A stretch of 64,000 bases of DNA from Cinclus cinclus (Eukaryota > Chordata > Aves > Passeriformes > Cinclidae), in contig NW_026912191.1 of assembly GCF_963662255.1 (NCBI RefSeq), positions 2,501-66,500 of the forward strand. The letters are read 5' to 3'. Made by a program: the position numbers and the translations under genes. The stretch's first letter is position 1, and each line of letters begins with the position of its first letter. The notes under the pieces are model-generated. The model worked only from the letters and a program-made list of their open reading frames with translations. It made no database searches and was not told the DNA's origin. Below are positions 23,439 through 37,010 of the stretch, in pieces.

Positions 23439-26388
23439 TTAGACTACAAAAATTCCATAAGGACGAGGATTTCTCCCAGACCAAAGCTGCCCCCTCCTCC
23501 AAACCTGGCTGCCATCAGAGGCCCAAACGCGCCCCACAAAATGACATCTGCATTGAGGGTTCTTGAGTTTGGCTTCTTGGGGAAAAGTGCCTCCTTTCAA
23601 AACCAACTTGCCTGTGTCCCGTCCCGGGCTTTTGCTACAAAAATTCCATAAGGACGAGGATTCCTCCCAGACCAAAGCTGCCCCCTCCTCCAAACCTGGC
23701 TGCCATCGGAGGCCCAAACGCGCCCTACAAAATGACACCTGCCAAGTGGGCTCTTGAGTTTGGCTTCTTGGGGAAAAGTGCCTCCTTTCGGAGTCAACTT
23801 GCCTGCGGCCCATGCAGGGCTTTTGCCGACAAAAATTCCATAAGGACGAGGATTTCTCCCAGACCAAAGCTGCCCCCTCCGCCAAACCTGGCTGCCATCG
23901 GAGGCCCAAACGCGCCCTACAAAATGACACCTGCCAAGTGGGCTCTTGAGTTTGGCTTCTTGGGGGAAAGTGCCTCCTTTCAAAGCCAACTTGCCTGCGG
24001 CCCGTCCTGGGCTTGTGCCTACAAAAATTCCATAAGGACGAGGATTTCTCCCAGACCAAAGCTGCCCCCTCCTCCAAACCTGGCTGCCATCGGAGGCCCA
24101 AACGCGCCCTACAAAATGACATCTGCCAAGTGGGCTCTTGAGTTTGGGTTCTTGGGGAAAAGTGCTTCCTTTCGGAGCCAAAATGCCTAACTTGCCTGCG
24201 GCCCGTCCTGGGCTTTTGAGTACAAAAATTCCAGAAGGACGAGGATTTCTCCCAGACCAAAGCTGCCCCCTCCTCCAAACCTGGCTGCCATCAGAGGCCC
24301 AAACGCGCCCTACAAAAGGACATCTGCATTGTGGGTTCTTGAGTTTGGCTTCTTGGGGAAAAGTGCCTCCTTTCAAAGCCAACTTGCCTAACTTGCCTGC
24401 GGCCCGTCCTGGGCTTTTGAGTACAAAAATTCCATAAGGACGAGGATTTCTCCCAGACCAAAGCTGCCCCCTCCTCCAAACCTGGCTGCCATCGGAGGCC
24501 CAAACGCGCCCTACAAAATGACATCTGCCAAGTGGGCTCTTGAGTTTGGCTTCTTGGGGAAAAGTGCCTCCTTTCGGAGTCAACTCGCCGGCGGCCCATG
24601 CAGGGCTTTTGCCTACAAAAATTCCATAAGGACGAGGATTTCTCCCAGACCAAAGCTGCCCCCTCCTCCAAACCTGGCTGCCATCGGAGGCCCAAACGCG
24701 CCCTACAAAATGACACCTGCCAAGTGGGCTCTTGAGTTTGGCTTCTTGGGGAAAAGTGCCTCCTTTCGGAGCCAACTTGCCTAACTAGCCTGCGGCCCGT
24801 GCTGGGCTTTTGCCTACAAAAATTCCAGAAGGACAAGGATTTCTCCCAGACCAAAGCAGCCCCCTCCTCCAAACCTGGCTGCCATCGGAGGCCCAAACGC
24901 GCCCTACAAAATGACATCTGCCAAGTGGGTTCTTGAGTTTGGCTTCTTGGGGAAAAGTGCCTCCTTTCAAAGCCAACTTGCCTAACTTGCCTGCGGCCCG
25001 TCCTGGTCTTTTGAGTACAAAAATTCCATAAGGACGAGGATTTCTCCCAGACCAAAGCTGCCCCCTCCTCCAAACCTGGCTGCCATCGGAGGCCCAAACG
25101 CGCCCTACAAAATGTCATCTGCCAAGTGGGCTCTTGAGTTTGGCTTCTTGGGGAAAAGTGCCTCCTTTCGGAGTCAACTCGCCGGCGGCCCATGCAGGGC
25201 TTTTGCCTACAAAAATTCCATAAGGACGAGGATTTCTCCCAGACCAAAGCTGCCCCCTCCTCCAAACCTGGCTGCCATCGGAGGCCCAAACGCGCCCTAC
25301 AAAATGACACCTGCCAAGTGGGCTCTTGAGTTTGGCTTCTTGGGGAAAAGTGCCTCCTTTCGGAGCCAACTTGCCTAACTAGCCTGCGGCCCGTGCTGGG
25401 CTTTTGCCTACAAAAATTCCAGAAGGACGAGGATTTCTCCCAGACCAAAGCAGCCCCCTCCTCCAAACCTGGCTGCCATCGGAGGCCCAAACGCGCCCTA
25501 CAAAATGACATCTGCCAAGTGGGTTCTTGAGTTTGGCTTCTTGGGGAAAAGTGCCTCCTTTCATAGCCAACTTGCCTAACTTGCCTGCGGCCCGTCCTGG
25601 GCTTTTGCCAACAAAAATTCCATAAGGACGAGGATTTCTCCCAGACCAAAGCTGCCCCCTCCTCCAAACCTGGCTGCCATCGGAGGCCCAAACGCGCCCT
25701 ACAAAATGACACCTGCCAAGTGGGCTCTTGAGTTTGGCTTCTTGGGTGGAAGTGCCTCCTTTCAAAGCCAACTTGCCTGCGGCCAGTCCTGGGCTTTTGC
25801 CTACAAAAATTCCATAAGGACGAGGATTTCTCCCAGACCAAAGCTGCCCCCTCCTCCAAACCTGGCTGCCATCAGAGGCCCAAACGCGCCCCACAAAATG
25901 ACATCTGCCAAGTGTGCTCTTGAGTTTGGCTTCTTGGGGAAAGTGCCTCCTTTCGGAGCCAACTTGCCTAACGTGCCTGTGGCCCGTCCTGGGCTTTTGC
26001 CTACAAAAATTCCAGAAGGACGAGGATTTCTCCCAGACCAAAGCTGCCCCCTCCTCCAAACCTGGCTGCCATCGGAGGCCCAAACGCGCCCCACAAAATG
26101 ACACCTGCATTGAGAGTTCTTGAGTTTTGCTTCCTGGGGAAAAGTGCCTCCTTTCGGAGTCAACTTGCCTGCGGCCCATGCAGGACTTTTGCCTACAAAA
26201 ATTCCATAAGGACGAGGATTTCTCCCAGACCAAAGCTGCCCCCTCCTCCAAACCTGGCTGCCATCGGAGGCCCAAACGCGCCCTACAAAATGACATCTGC
26301 CAAGTGGGCTCTTGAGTTTGGCTTCTTGCGGAAAAGTGCCTCCGTTCAAAGCCAACTTGCCTAACTAGCCTGCGGACAGTGCTGGGCT
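23439..26388 (+). repeat. HOR cassette, 15-mer (2950 bp)
   Basis: Fifteen monomers (eight 201 bp, two 1 bp losses). The losses are TTTTGCTAC (23632) and GGGGAAAGTGCC (25936). Other lineage sites are GGACAAGG (24831), AAAGCAGCCCC (24853), AAAATGTCATC (25110) and CAGGACTTTTGCC (26182). The start shares TTTTGCCGAC and CCTCCGCC with the 10-mers of domain 2, but the GGCTACTTGG change is absent (GGCTTCTTGG at 23951). Confidence 0.87.
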
Positions 26389-27365
26389 TTAGACTACAAA
26401 AATTCCATAAGGACGAGGATTTCTCCCAGACCAAAGCTGCCCCCTCCTCCAAACCTGGCTGCCATCAGAGGCCCAAACGCGCCCCACAAAATGACATCTG
26501 CCAAGTGGGCTCTTGAGTTTGGCTTCTTGGGGAAAAGTGCCTCCTTTCGGAGCCAACTTGCCTAACTTGCCTGCGGCCCGTCCTGGGCTTTTGCCTCCAA
26601 AAATTCCAGAAGGACGAGGATTTCTCCCAGGCCAAAGCTGCCCCCTCCTCCAAACCTGGCTGCCATCGGAGGCCCAAACGTGCCCTACAAAATGACACCT
26701 GCCAAGTGGGCTCTTGAGTTTGGCTTCTTGGGGAAAAGTGACTCCTTTCAAAACCAACTTGCCTGTGTCCCGTCCCGGGCTTTTGCTACAAAAATTCCAT
26801 AAGAACGAGGATTCCTCCCAGACCAAAGCTGCCCCCTCCTCCAAACCTGGCTGCCATCGGAGGCCCAAACGCGCCCTACAAAATGACACCTGCCAAGTGG
26901 GCTCTTGAGTTTGGCTTCTTGGGTGGAAGTGCCTCGTTTCAAAGCCAACTTGCCTGCGGCCCGTCCTGGGCTTTTCCCTACAAAAATTCCATAAGGACGA
27001 GGATTTCTCCCAGACCAAAGCTGCCCCCTCCTCCAAACCTGGCTGCCATCGGAGGCCCAAACGCGCCCTACAAAATGACACCTGCCAAGTGGGCTCTTGA
27101 GTTTGGCTTCTTGGGGGAAAGTGCCTCCTTTCAAAGCCAACTTGCCTGCGGCCCGTCCTGGGCTTGTGCCTACAAAAATTCCATAAGGACGAGGATTTCT
27201 CCCAGAACAAAGCTGCCCCCTCCTCCAAACCTGGCTGCCATCGGAGGCCCAAACGCGCCCTACAAAATGACATCTGCCAAGTGGGCTCTTGAGTTTGGCT
27301 TCTTGCGGAAAATTGCCTCCGTTCAAAGCCAACTTGCCTAACTAGCCTGCGGCCCGTGCTGGGCT
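26389..27365 (+). repeat. HOR cassette, 5-mer (977 bp)
   Basis: Five monomers with ATAAGAACGAGG (26800), seen also in the next three units, and a private TTTTCCCTAC (26972-26981). It forms a 3927 bp unit with the preceding 15-mer, and that unit is repeated immediately to the right, where TTTTGCCTAC stands at the matching place. Confidence 0.86.
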
Positions 27366-30315
27366 TTAGACTACAAAAATTCCATAAGGACGAGGATTTC
27401 TCCCAGACCAAAGCTGCCCCCTCCTCCAAACCTGGCTGCCATCAGAGGCCCAAACGCGCCCCACAAAATGACATCTGCATTGAGGGTTCTTGAGTTTGGC
27501 TTCTTGGGGAAAAGTGCCTCCTTTCAAAACCAACTTGCCTGTGTCCCGTCCCGGGCTTTTGCTACAAAAATTCCATAAGGACGAGGATTCCTCCCAGACC
27601 AAAGCTGCCCCCTCCTCCAAACCTGGCTGCCATCGGAGGCCCAAACGCGCCCTACAAAATGACACCTGCCAAGTGGGCTCTTGAGTTTGGCTTCTTGGGG
27701 AAAAGTGCCTCCTTTCGGAGTCAACTTGCCTGCGGCCCATGCAGGGCTTTTGCCGACAAAAATTCCATAAGGACGAGGATTTCTCCCAGACCAAAGCTGC
27801 CCCCTCCGCCAAACCTGGCTGCCATCGGAGGCCCAAACGCGCCCTACAAAATGACACCTGCCAAGTGGGCTCTTGAGTTTGGCTTCTTGGGGGAAAGTGC
27901 CTCCTTTCAAAGCCAACTTGCCTGCGGCCCGTCCTGGGCTTGTGCCTACAAAAATTCCATAAGGACGAGGATTTCTCCCAGACCAAAGCTGCCCCCTCCT
28001 CCAAACCTGGCTGCCATCGGAGGCCCAAACGCGCCCTACAAAATGACATCTGCCAAGTGGGCTCTTGAGTTTGGGTTCTTGGGGAAAAGTGCTTCCTTTC
28101 GGAGCCAAAATGCCTAACTTGCCTGCGGCCCGTCCTGGGCTTTTGAGTACAAAAATTCCAGAAGGACGAGGATTTCTCCCAGACCAAAGCTGCCCCCTCC
28201 TCCAAACCTGGCTGCCATCAGAGGCCCAAACGCGCCCTACAAAAGGACATCTGCATTGTGGGTTCTTGAGTTTGGCTTCTTGGGGAAAAGTGCCTCCTTT
28301 CAAAGCCAACTTGCCTAACTTGCCTGCGGCCCGTCCTGGGCTTTTGAGTACAAAAATTCCATAAGGACGAGGATTTCTCCCAGACCAAAGCTGCCCCCTC
28401 CTCCAAACCTGGCTGCCATCGGAGGCCCAAACGCGCCCTACAAAATGACATCTGCCAAGTGGGCTCTTGAGTTTGGCTTCTTGGGGAAAAGTGCCTCCTT
28501 TCGGAGTCAACTCGCCGGCGGCCCATGCAGGGCTTTTGCCTACAAAAATTCCATAAGGACGAGGATTTCTCCCAGACCAAAGCTGCCCCCTCCTCCAAAC
28601 CTGGCTGCCATCGGAGGCCCAAACGCGCCCTACAAAATGACACCTGCCAAGTGGGCTCTTGAGTTTGGCTTCTTGGGGAAAAGTGCCTCCTTTCGGAGCC
28701 AACTTGCCTAACTAGCCTGCGGCCCGTGCTGGGCTTTTGCCTACAAAAATTCCAGAAGGACAAGGATTTCTCCCAGACCAAAGCAGCCCCCTCCTCCAAA
28801 CCTGGCTGCCATCGGAGGCCCAAACGCGCCCTACAAAATGACATCTGCCAAGTGGGTTCTTGAGTTTGGCTTCTTGGGGAAAAGTGCCTCCTTTCAAAGC
28901 CAACTTGCCTAACTTGCCTGCGGCCCGTCCTGGTCTTTTGAGTACAAAAATTCCATAAGGACGAGGATTTCTCCCAGACCAAAGCTGCCCCCTCCTCCAA
29001 ACCTGGCTGCCATCGGAGGCCCAAACGCGCCCTACAAAATGTCATCTGCCAAGTGGGCTCTTGAGTTTGGCTTCTTGGGGAAAAGTGCCTCCTTTCGGAG
29101 TCAACTCGCCGGCGGCCCATGCAGGGCTTTTGCCTACAAAAATTCCATAAGGACGAGGATTTCTCCCAGACCAAAGCTGCCCCCTCCTCCAAACCTGGCT
29201 GCCATCGGAGGCCCAAACGCGCCCTACAAAATGACACCTGCCAAGTGGGCTCTTGAGTTTGGCTTCTTGGGGAAAAGTGCCTCCTTTCGGAGCCAACTTG
29301 CCTAACTAGCCTGCGGCCCGTGCTGGGCTTTTGCCTACAAAAATTCCAGAAGGACGAGGATTTCTCCCAGACCAAAGCAGCCCCCTCCTCCAAACCTGGC
29401 TGCCATCGGAGGCCCAAACGCGCCCTACAAAATGACATCTGCCAAGTGGGTTCTTGAGTTTGGCTTCTTGGGGAAAAGTGCCTCCTTTCATAGCCAACTT
29501 GCCTAACTTGCCTGCGGCCCGTCCTGGGCTTTTGCCAACAAAAATTCCATAAGGACGAGGATTTCTCCCAGACCAAAGCTGCCCCCTCCTCCAAACCTGG
29601 CTGCCATCGGAGGCCCAAACGCGCCCTACAAAATGACACCTGCCAAGTGGGCTCTTGAGTTTGGCTTCTTGGGTGGAAGTGCCTCCTTTCAAAGCCAACT
29701 TGCCTGCGGCCAGTCCTGGGCTTTTGCCTACAAAAATTCCATAAGGACGAGGATTTCTCCCAGACCAAAGCTGCCCCCTCCTCCAAACCTGGCTGCCATC
29801 AGAGGCCCAAACGCGCCCCACAAAATGACATCTGCCAAGTGTGCTCTTGAGTTTGGCTTCTTGGGGAAAGTGCCTCCTTTCGGAGCCAACTTGCCTAACG
29901 TGCCTGTGGCCCGTCCTGGGCTTTTGCCTACAAAAATTCCAGAAGGACGAGGATTTCTCCCAGACCAAAGCTGCCCCCTCCTCCAAACCTGGCTGCCATC
30001 GGAGGCCCAAACGCGCCCCACAAAATGACACCTGCATTGAGAGTTCTTGAGTTTTGCTTCCTGGGGAAAAGTGCCTCCTTTCGGAGTCAACTTGCCTGCG
30101 GCCCATGCAGGACTTTTGCCTACAAAAATTCCATAAGGACGAGGATTTCTCCCAGACCAAAGCTGCCCCCTCCTCCAAACCTGGCTGCCATCGGAGGCCC
30201 AAACGCGCCCTACAAAATGACATCTGCCAAGTGGGCTCTTGAGTTTGGCTTCTTGCGGAAAAGTGCCTCCGTTCAAAGCCAACTTGCCTAACTAGCCTGC
30301 GGACAGTGCTGGGCT
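27366..30315 (+). repeat. HOR cassette, 15-mer (2950 bp), near-identical to 23439-26388
   Basis: Every diagnostic variant of 23439-26388 recurs at +3927 bp: GGACAAGG (28758), AAAATGTCATC (29037), GGGGAAAGTGCC (29863) and CAGGACTTTTGCC (30109). I noticed no difference inside the cassette. This is among the youngest duplications in the window. Confidence 0.88.
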
Positions 30316-33300
30316 TTAGACTACAAAAATTCCATAAGGACGAGGATTTCTCCCAGACCAAAGCTGCCCCCTCCTCCAAACCTGGCTGCCATCAGAGGCC
30401 CAAACGCGCCCCACAAAATGACATCTGCCAAGTGGGCTCTTGAGTTTGGCTTCTTGGGGAAAAGTGCCTCCTTTCGGAGCCAACTTGCCTAACTTGCCTG
30501 CGGCCCGTCCTGGGCTTTTGCCTCCAAAAATTCCAGAAGGACGAGGATTTCTCCCAGGCCAAAGCTGCCCCCTCCTCCAAACCTGGCTGCCATCGGAGGC
30601 CCAAACGTGCCCTACAAAATGACACCTGCCAAGTGGGCTCTTGAGTTTGGCTTCTTGGGGAAAAGTGACTCCTTTCAAAACCAACTTGCCTGTGTCCCGT
30701 CCCGGGCTTTTGCTACAAAAATTCCATAAGAACGAGGATTCCTCCCAGACCAAAGCTGCCCCCTCCTCCAAACCTGGCTGCCATCGGAGGCCCAAACGCG
30801 CCCTACAAAATGACACCTGCCAAGTGGGCTCTTGAGTTTGGCTTCTTGGGTGGAAGTGCCTCGTTTCAAAGCCAACTTGCCTGCGGCCCGTCCTGGGCTT
30901 TTGCCTACAAAAATTCCATAAGGACGAGGATTTCTCCCAGACCAAAGCTGCCCCCTCCTCCAAACCTGGCTGCCATCGGAGGCCCAAACGCGCCCTACAA
31001 AATGACACCTGCCAAGTGGGCTCTTGAGTTTGGCTTCTTGGGGGAAAGTGCCTCCTTTCAAAGCCAACTTGCCTGCGGCCCGTCCTGGGCTTGTGCCTAC
31101 AAAAATTCCATAAGGACGAGGATTTCTCCCAGAACAAAGCTGCCCCCTCCTCCAAACCTGGCTGCCATCGGAGGCCCAAACGCGCCCTACAAAATGACAT
31201 CTGCCAAGTGGGCTCTTGAGTTTGGGTTCTTGGGGAAAAGTGCTTCCTTTCGGAGCCAAAATGCCTAACTTGCCTGCGGCCCGTCCTGGGCTTTTGAGTA
31301 CAAAAATTCCAGAAGGACGAGGATTTCTCCCAGACCAAAGCTGCCCCCTCCTCCAAACCTGGCTGCCATCAGAGGCCCAAACGCGCCCTACAAAAGGACA
31401 TCTGCATTGTGGGTTCTTGAGTTTGGCTTCTTGGGGAAAAGTGCCTCCTTTCAAAGCCAACTTGCCTAACTTGCCTGCGGCCCGTCCTGGGCTTTTGAGT
31501 ACAAAAATTCCATAAGGACGAGGATTTCTCCCAGACCAAAGCTGCCCCCTCCTCCAAACCTGGCTGCCATCGGAGGCCCAAACGCGCCCTACAAAATGAC
31601 ATCTGCCAAGTGGGCTCTTGAGTTTGGCTTCTTGGGGAAAAGTGCCTCCTTTCGGAGTCAACTCGCCGGCGGCCCATGCAGGGCTTTTGCCTACAAAAAT
31701 TCCATAAGGACGAGGATTTCTCCCAGACCAAAGCTGCCCCCTCCTCCAAACCTGGCTGCCATCGGAGGCCCAAACGCGCCCTACAAAATGACACCTGCCA
31801 AGTGGGCTCTTGAGTTTGGCTTCTTGGGGAAAAGTGCCTCCTTTCGGAGCCAACTTGCCTAACTAGCCTGCGGCCCGTGCTGGGCTTTTGCCTACAAAAA
31901 TTCCAGAAGGACGAGGATTTCTCCCAGACCAAAGCAGCCCCCTCCTCCAAACCTGGCTGCCATCGGAGGCCCAAACGCGCCCTACAAAATGACATCTGCC
32001 AAGTGGGTTCTTGAGTTTGGCTTCTTGGGGAAAAGTGCCTCCTTTCAAAGCCAACTTGCCTAACTTGCCTGCGGCCCGTCCTGGTCTTTTGAGTACAAAA
32101 ATTCCATAAGGACGAGGATTTCTCCCAGACCAAAGCTGCCCCCTCCTCCAAACCTGGCTGCCATCGGAGGCCCAAACGCGCCCTACAAAATGACATCTGC
32201 CAAGTGGGCTCTTGAGTTTGGCTTCTTGGGGAAAAGTGCCTCCTTTCGGAGTCAACTCGCCGGCGGCCCATGCAGGGCTTTTGCCTACAAAAATTCCATA
32301 AGGACGAGGATTTCTCCCAGACCAAAGCTGCCCCCTCCTCCAAACCTGGCTGCCATCGGAGGCCCAAACGCGCCCTACAAAATGACACCTGCCAAGTGGG
32401 CTCTTGAGTTTGGCTTCTTGGGGAAAAGTGCCTCCTTTCGGAGCCAACTTGCCTAACTAGCCTGCGGCCCGTGCTGGGCTTTTGCCTACAAAAATTCCAG
32501 AAGGACGAGGATTTCTCCCAGACCAAAGCTGCCCCCTCCTCCAAACCTGGCTGCCATCGGAGGCCCAAACGCGCCCTACAAAAGGACATCTGCATTGTGG
32601 GTTCTTGAGTTTGGCTTCTTGGGGAAAAGTGCCTCCTTTCAAAGCCAACTTGCCTAACTTGCCTGCGGCCCGTCCTGGGCTTTTGAGTACAAAAATTCCA
32701 GAAGGACGAGGATTTCTCCCAGACCAAAGCTGCCCCCTCCTCCAAACCTGGCTGCCATCGGAGGCCCAAACGCGCCCTACAAAATGACATCTGCCAAGTG
32801 GGCTCTTGAGTTTGGCTTCTTGGGGAAAAGTGCCTCCTTTCGGAGTCAACTCGCCGGCGGCCCATGCAGGGCTTTTGCCTACAAAAATTCCATAAGGACG
32901 AGGATTTCTCCCAGACCAAAGCTGCCCCCTCCTCCAAACCTGGCTGCCATCAGAGGCCCAAACGCGCCCCACAAAATGACATCTGCCAAGTGTGCTCTTG
33001 AGTTTGGCTTCTTGGGGAAAGTGCCTCCTTTCGGAGCCAACTTGCCTAACGTGCCTGCGGCCCGTCCTGGGCTTTTGCCTCCAAAAATTCCAGAAGGACG
33101 AGGATTTCTCCCAGACCAAAGCTGCCCCCTCCTCCAAACCTGGCTGCCATCGGAGGCCCAAACGCGCCCCACAAAATGACACCTGCATTGAGAGTTCTTG
33201 AGTTTTGCTTCCTGGGGAAAAGTGCCTCCTTTCGGAGTCAACTTGCCTGCGGCCCATGCAGGGCTTTTGCCTACAAAAATTCCATAAGGACGAGGATTTC

Positions 33301-33466
33301 TCCCAGACCAAAGCTGCCCCCTCCTCCAAACCTGGCTGCCATCGGAGGCCCAAACGCGCCCTACAAAATGACATCTGCCAAGTGGGCTCTTGAGTTTGGC
33401 TTCTTGCGGAAAAGTGCCTCCGTTCAAAGCCAACTTGCCTAACTAGCCTGCGGACAGTGCTGGGCT
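30316..33466 (+). repeat. HOR cassette, 16-mer (3151 bp)
   Basis: Sixteen monomers (nine 201 bp, two 1 bp losses). Its first about 880 bp repeat the 5-mer at 26389. After about 31190 it follows the 27366 cassette at +3151 bp, but with GGACGAGG and AAAATGACATC where that one has GGACAAGG and AAAATGTCATC, and CCAGAAGG at 32698. It is therefore a fusion of 5-mer and 15-mer lineages lacking four monomers relative to a 20-mer. Confidence 0.85.
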
Positions 33467-36416
33467 TTAGACTACAAAAATTCCATAAGGACGAGGATTT
33501 CTCCCAGACCAAAGCTGCCCCCTCCTCCAAACCTGGCTGCCATCAGAGGCCCAAACGCGCCCCACAAAATGACATCTGCCAAGTGGGCTCTTGAGTTTGG
33601 CTTCTTGGGGAAAAGTGCCTCCTTTCGGAGCCAACTTGCCTAACTTGCCTGCGGCCCGTCCTGGGCTTTTGCCTCCAAAAATTCCAGAAGGACGAGGATT
33701 TCTCCCAGGCCAAAGCTGCCCCCTCCTCCAAACCTGGCTGCCATCGGAGGCCCAAACGTGCCCTACAAAATGACACCTGCCAAGTGGGCTCTTGAGTTTG
33801 GCTTCTTGGGGAAAAGTGACTCCTTTCAAAACCAACTTGCCTGTGTCCCGTCCCGGGCTTTTGCTACAAAAATTCCATAAGAACGAGGATTCCTCCCAGA
33901 CCAAAGCTGCCCCCTCCTCCAAACCTGGCTGCCATCGGAGGCCCAAACGCGCCCTACAAAATGACACCTGCCAAGTGGGCTCTTGAGTTTGGCTTCTTGG
34001 GTGGAAGTGCCTCGTTTCAAAGCCAACTTGCCTGCGGCCCGTCCTGGGCTTTTGCCTACAAAAATTCCATAAGGACGAGGATTTCTCCCAGACCAAAGCT
34101 GCCCCCTCCTCCAAACCTGGCTGCCATCGGAGGCCCAAACGCGCCCTACAAAATGACACCTGCCAAGTGGGCTCTTGAGTTTGGCTTCTTGGGGGAAAGT
34201 GCCTCCTTTCAAAGCCAACTTGCCTGCGGCCCGTCCTGGGCTTGTGCCTACAAAAATTCCATAAGGACGAGGATTTCTCCCAGAACAAAGCTGCCCCCTC
34301 CTCCAAACCTGGCTGCCATCGGAGGCCCAAACGCGCCCTACAAAATGACATCTGCCAAGTGGGCTCTTGAGTTTGGGTTCTTGGGGAAAAGTGCTTCCTT
34401 TCGGAGCCAAAATGCCTAACTTGCCTGCGGCCCGTCCTGGGCTTTTGAGTACAAAAATTCCAGAAGGACGAGGATTTCTCCCAGACCAAAGCTGCCCCCT
34501 CCTCCAAACCTGGCTGCCATCAGAGGCCCAAACGCGCCCTACAAAAGGACATCTGCATTGTGGGTTCTTGAGTTTGGCTTCTTGGGGAAAAGTGCCTCCT
34601 TTCAAAGCCAACTTGCCTAACTTGCCTGCGGCCCGTCCTGGGCTTTTGAGTACAAAAATTCCATAAGGACGAGGATTTCTCCCAGACCAAAGCTGCCCCC
34701 TCCTCCAAACCTGGCTGCCATCGGAGGCCCAAACGCGCCCTACAAAATGACATCTGCCAAGTGGGCTCTTGAGTTTGGCTTCTTGGGGAAAAGTGCCTCC
34801 TTTCGGAGTCAACTCGCCGGCGGCCCATGCAGGGCTTTTGCCTACAAAAATTCCATAAGGACGAGGATTTCTCCCAGACCAAAGCTGCCCCCTCCTCCAA
34901 ACCTGGCTGCCATCGGAGGCCCAAACGTGCCCTACAAAATGACATCTGCCAAGTGGGCTCTTGAGTTTGGCTTCTTGGGTGGAAGTGCCTCCTTTCAAAG
35001 CCAACTTGCCTGCGGCCCGTCCTGGGCTTTGACTCCAAATATTCCATAAGGATGAGGATTTCTCCCAGAACAAAGCTGCCCCCTCCTCCAAACCTGGCTG
35101 CCATCGGAGGCCCAAACGCGCCCTACAAAATGACATCTGCCAAGTGGGCTCTTGAGTTTGGGTTCTTGGGGAAAAGTGCTTCCTTTCGGAGTCAAAATGC
35201 CTAACTTGCCTGCGGCCCGTCCTGGGCTTTTGAGTACAAAAATTCCAGAAGGACGAGGATTTCTCCCAGACCAAAGCTGCCCCCTCCTCCAAACCTGGCT
35301 GCCATCGGAGGCCCAAACGCGCCCTACAAAATGACACCTCCCAGGTGGGCTCTTGAGTTTGGCTTCTTGGGGAAAAGTGCCTCCTTTCGGAGCCAACTTG
35401 CCTAACTAGCCTGCGGCCCGTGCTGGGCTTTTGCCTACAAAAATTCCAGAAGGACGAGGATTTCTCCCAGACCAAAGCAGCCCCCTCCTCCAAACCTGGC
35501 TGCCATCGGAGGCCCAAACGCGCCCTACAAAATGACATCTGCCAAGTGGGTTCTTGAGTTTCGCTTCTTGGGGAAAAGTGCCTCCTTTCATAGCCAACTT
35601 GCCTAACTTGCCTGCGGCCCGTCCTGGGCTTTTGCCAACAAAAATTCCATAAGGACGAGGATTTCTCCCAGACCAAAGCTGCCCCCTCCTCCAAACCTGG
35701 CTGCCATCGGAGGCCCAAACGCGCCCTACAAAATGACACCTGCCAAGAGGGCTCTTGAGTTTGGATTCTTGGGGAAAAGTGCCTCCTTTCGGAGTCAACT
35801 TGCCTAACTTGCCTGCGGCCCGTCCTGGGCTTTTGCCTCCAAAAATTTCAGAAGGACGAGGATTTCTCCCAGACCAAAGCTGCCCCCTCCTCCAAACCTG
35901 GCTGCCATCGGAGGCCCAAACGCGCCCCACAAAATGACACCTGCATTGAGAGTTCTTGAGTTTGGCTTCCTGGGGAAAAGTGCCTCCTTTCGGAGTCAAC
36001 TTGCCTGCGGCCCATGCAGGGCTTTTGCCTACAAAAATTCCAGAAGGACGAGGATTTCTCCCAGACCAAAGCTGCCCCCTCCTCCAAACCTGGCTGCCAT
36101 CGGAGGCCCAAACGCGCCCTACAAAATGACATCTGCATTGAGGGCTCTTGAGTTTGGCTTCTTGGGTGGAAGTGCCTCCTTTCAAAGCCAACTTGCCTGC
36201 GGCCCGTCCTGGGCTTTTGCCTACAAAAATTCCATAAGGACGAGGATTTCTCCCAGACCAAAGCTGCCCCCTCCTCCAAACCTGGCTGCCATCGGAGGCC
36301 CAAACGCGCCCTACAAAATGACATCTGCCAAGTGGGCTCTTGAGTTTGGCTTCTTGCGGAAAAGTGCCTCCGTTCAAAGCCAACTTGCCTAACTAGCCTG
36401 CGGACAGTGCTGGGCT
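33467..36416 (+). repeat. HOR cassette, 15-mer (2950 bp) with GACTCCAAATATTCC
   Basis: It starts as the 16-mer at 30316 (+3151). It then gains private monomers: CTTTGACTCCAAATATTCC (35027), ACACCTCCCAGGTGGG (35335), CCAAGAGGGCTCTTG with TTTGGATTCTTGG (35744-35770) and AAAAATTTCAGAAGG (35841). All of these recur about 3544 bp on, so they arose before that duplication. Confidence 0.86.
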
Positions 36417-37010
36417 TTAGACTACAAAAATTCCATAAGGACGAGGATTTCTCCCAGACCAAAGCTGCCCCCTCCTCCAAACCTGGCTGCCATCAGAGGC
36501 CCAAACGCGCCCCACAAAATGACATCTGCATTGAGGGTTCTTGAGTTTGGCTTCTTGGGGAAAAGTGCCTCCTTTCGGAGCCAACTTGCCTAACTTGCCT
36601 GCGGCCCGTCCTGGGCTTTTGCCTCCAAAAATTCCAGAAGGACGAGGATTTCTCCCAGACCAAAGCTGCCCCCTCCTCCAAACCTGGCTGCCATCGGAGG
36701 CCCAAACGCGCCCCACAAAATGACACCTGCATTGAGAGTTCTTGAGTTTTGCTTCCTGGGGAAAAGTGCCTCCTTTCGGAGTCAACTTGCCTGCGGCCCA
36801 TGCAGGGCTTTTGCCTACAAAAATTCCATAAGGACGAGGATTTCTCCCAGACCAAAGCTGCCCCCTCCTCCAAACCTGGCTGCCATCGGAGGCCCAAACG
36901 CGCCCTACAAAATGACATCTGCCAAGTGGGCTCTTGAGTTTGGCTTCTTGCGGAAAAGTGCCTCCGTTCAAAGCCAACTTGCCTAACTAGCCTGCGGACA
37001 GTGCTGGGCT
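36417..37010 (+). repeat. HOR cassette, 3-mer (594 bp)
   Basis: Three monomers (two 201 bp; 576 + 18). It includes GAGTTTTGCTTCC (36745) and ends with AACTAGCCTGCGGACAGTG before the next marker, as do the ends of the cassettes before 26389, 30316, 33467, 36417 and 39960. With the preceding 15-mer it makes the 3544 bp unit. Confidence 0.86.

Larger units (their letters stand above)
23281..31225 (+). repeat. 3927 bp tandem duplication (20 monomers), nearly identical copies
   Basis: About 23281-27300 matches about 27208-31225 at +3927. The only difference I found is C at 26976 versus G at 30903. The left limit is shown by CCAGACC (23274) against CCAGAAC (27201), and the right limit by CTTGCGGAAAATT (27302) against CTTGGGGAAAAGT at the matching place. 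Confidence 0.85.

Noticed and set aside
23281..31225. Near-identical copies as proof of misassembly
   Set aside because: A fixed difference (26976 versus 30903) and different joints at the outer ends argue for real duplication, though reads would be needed to settle it.
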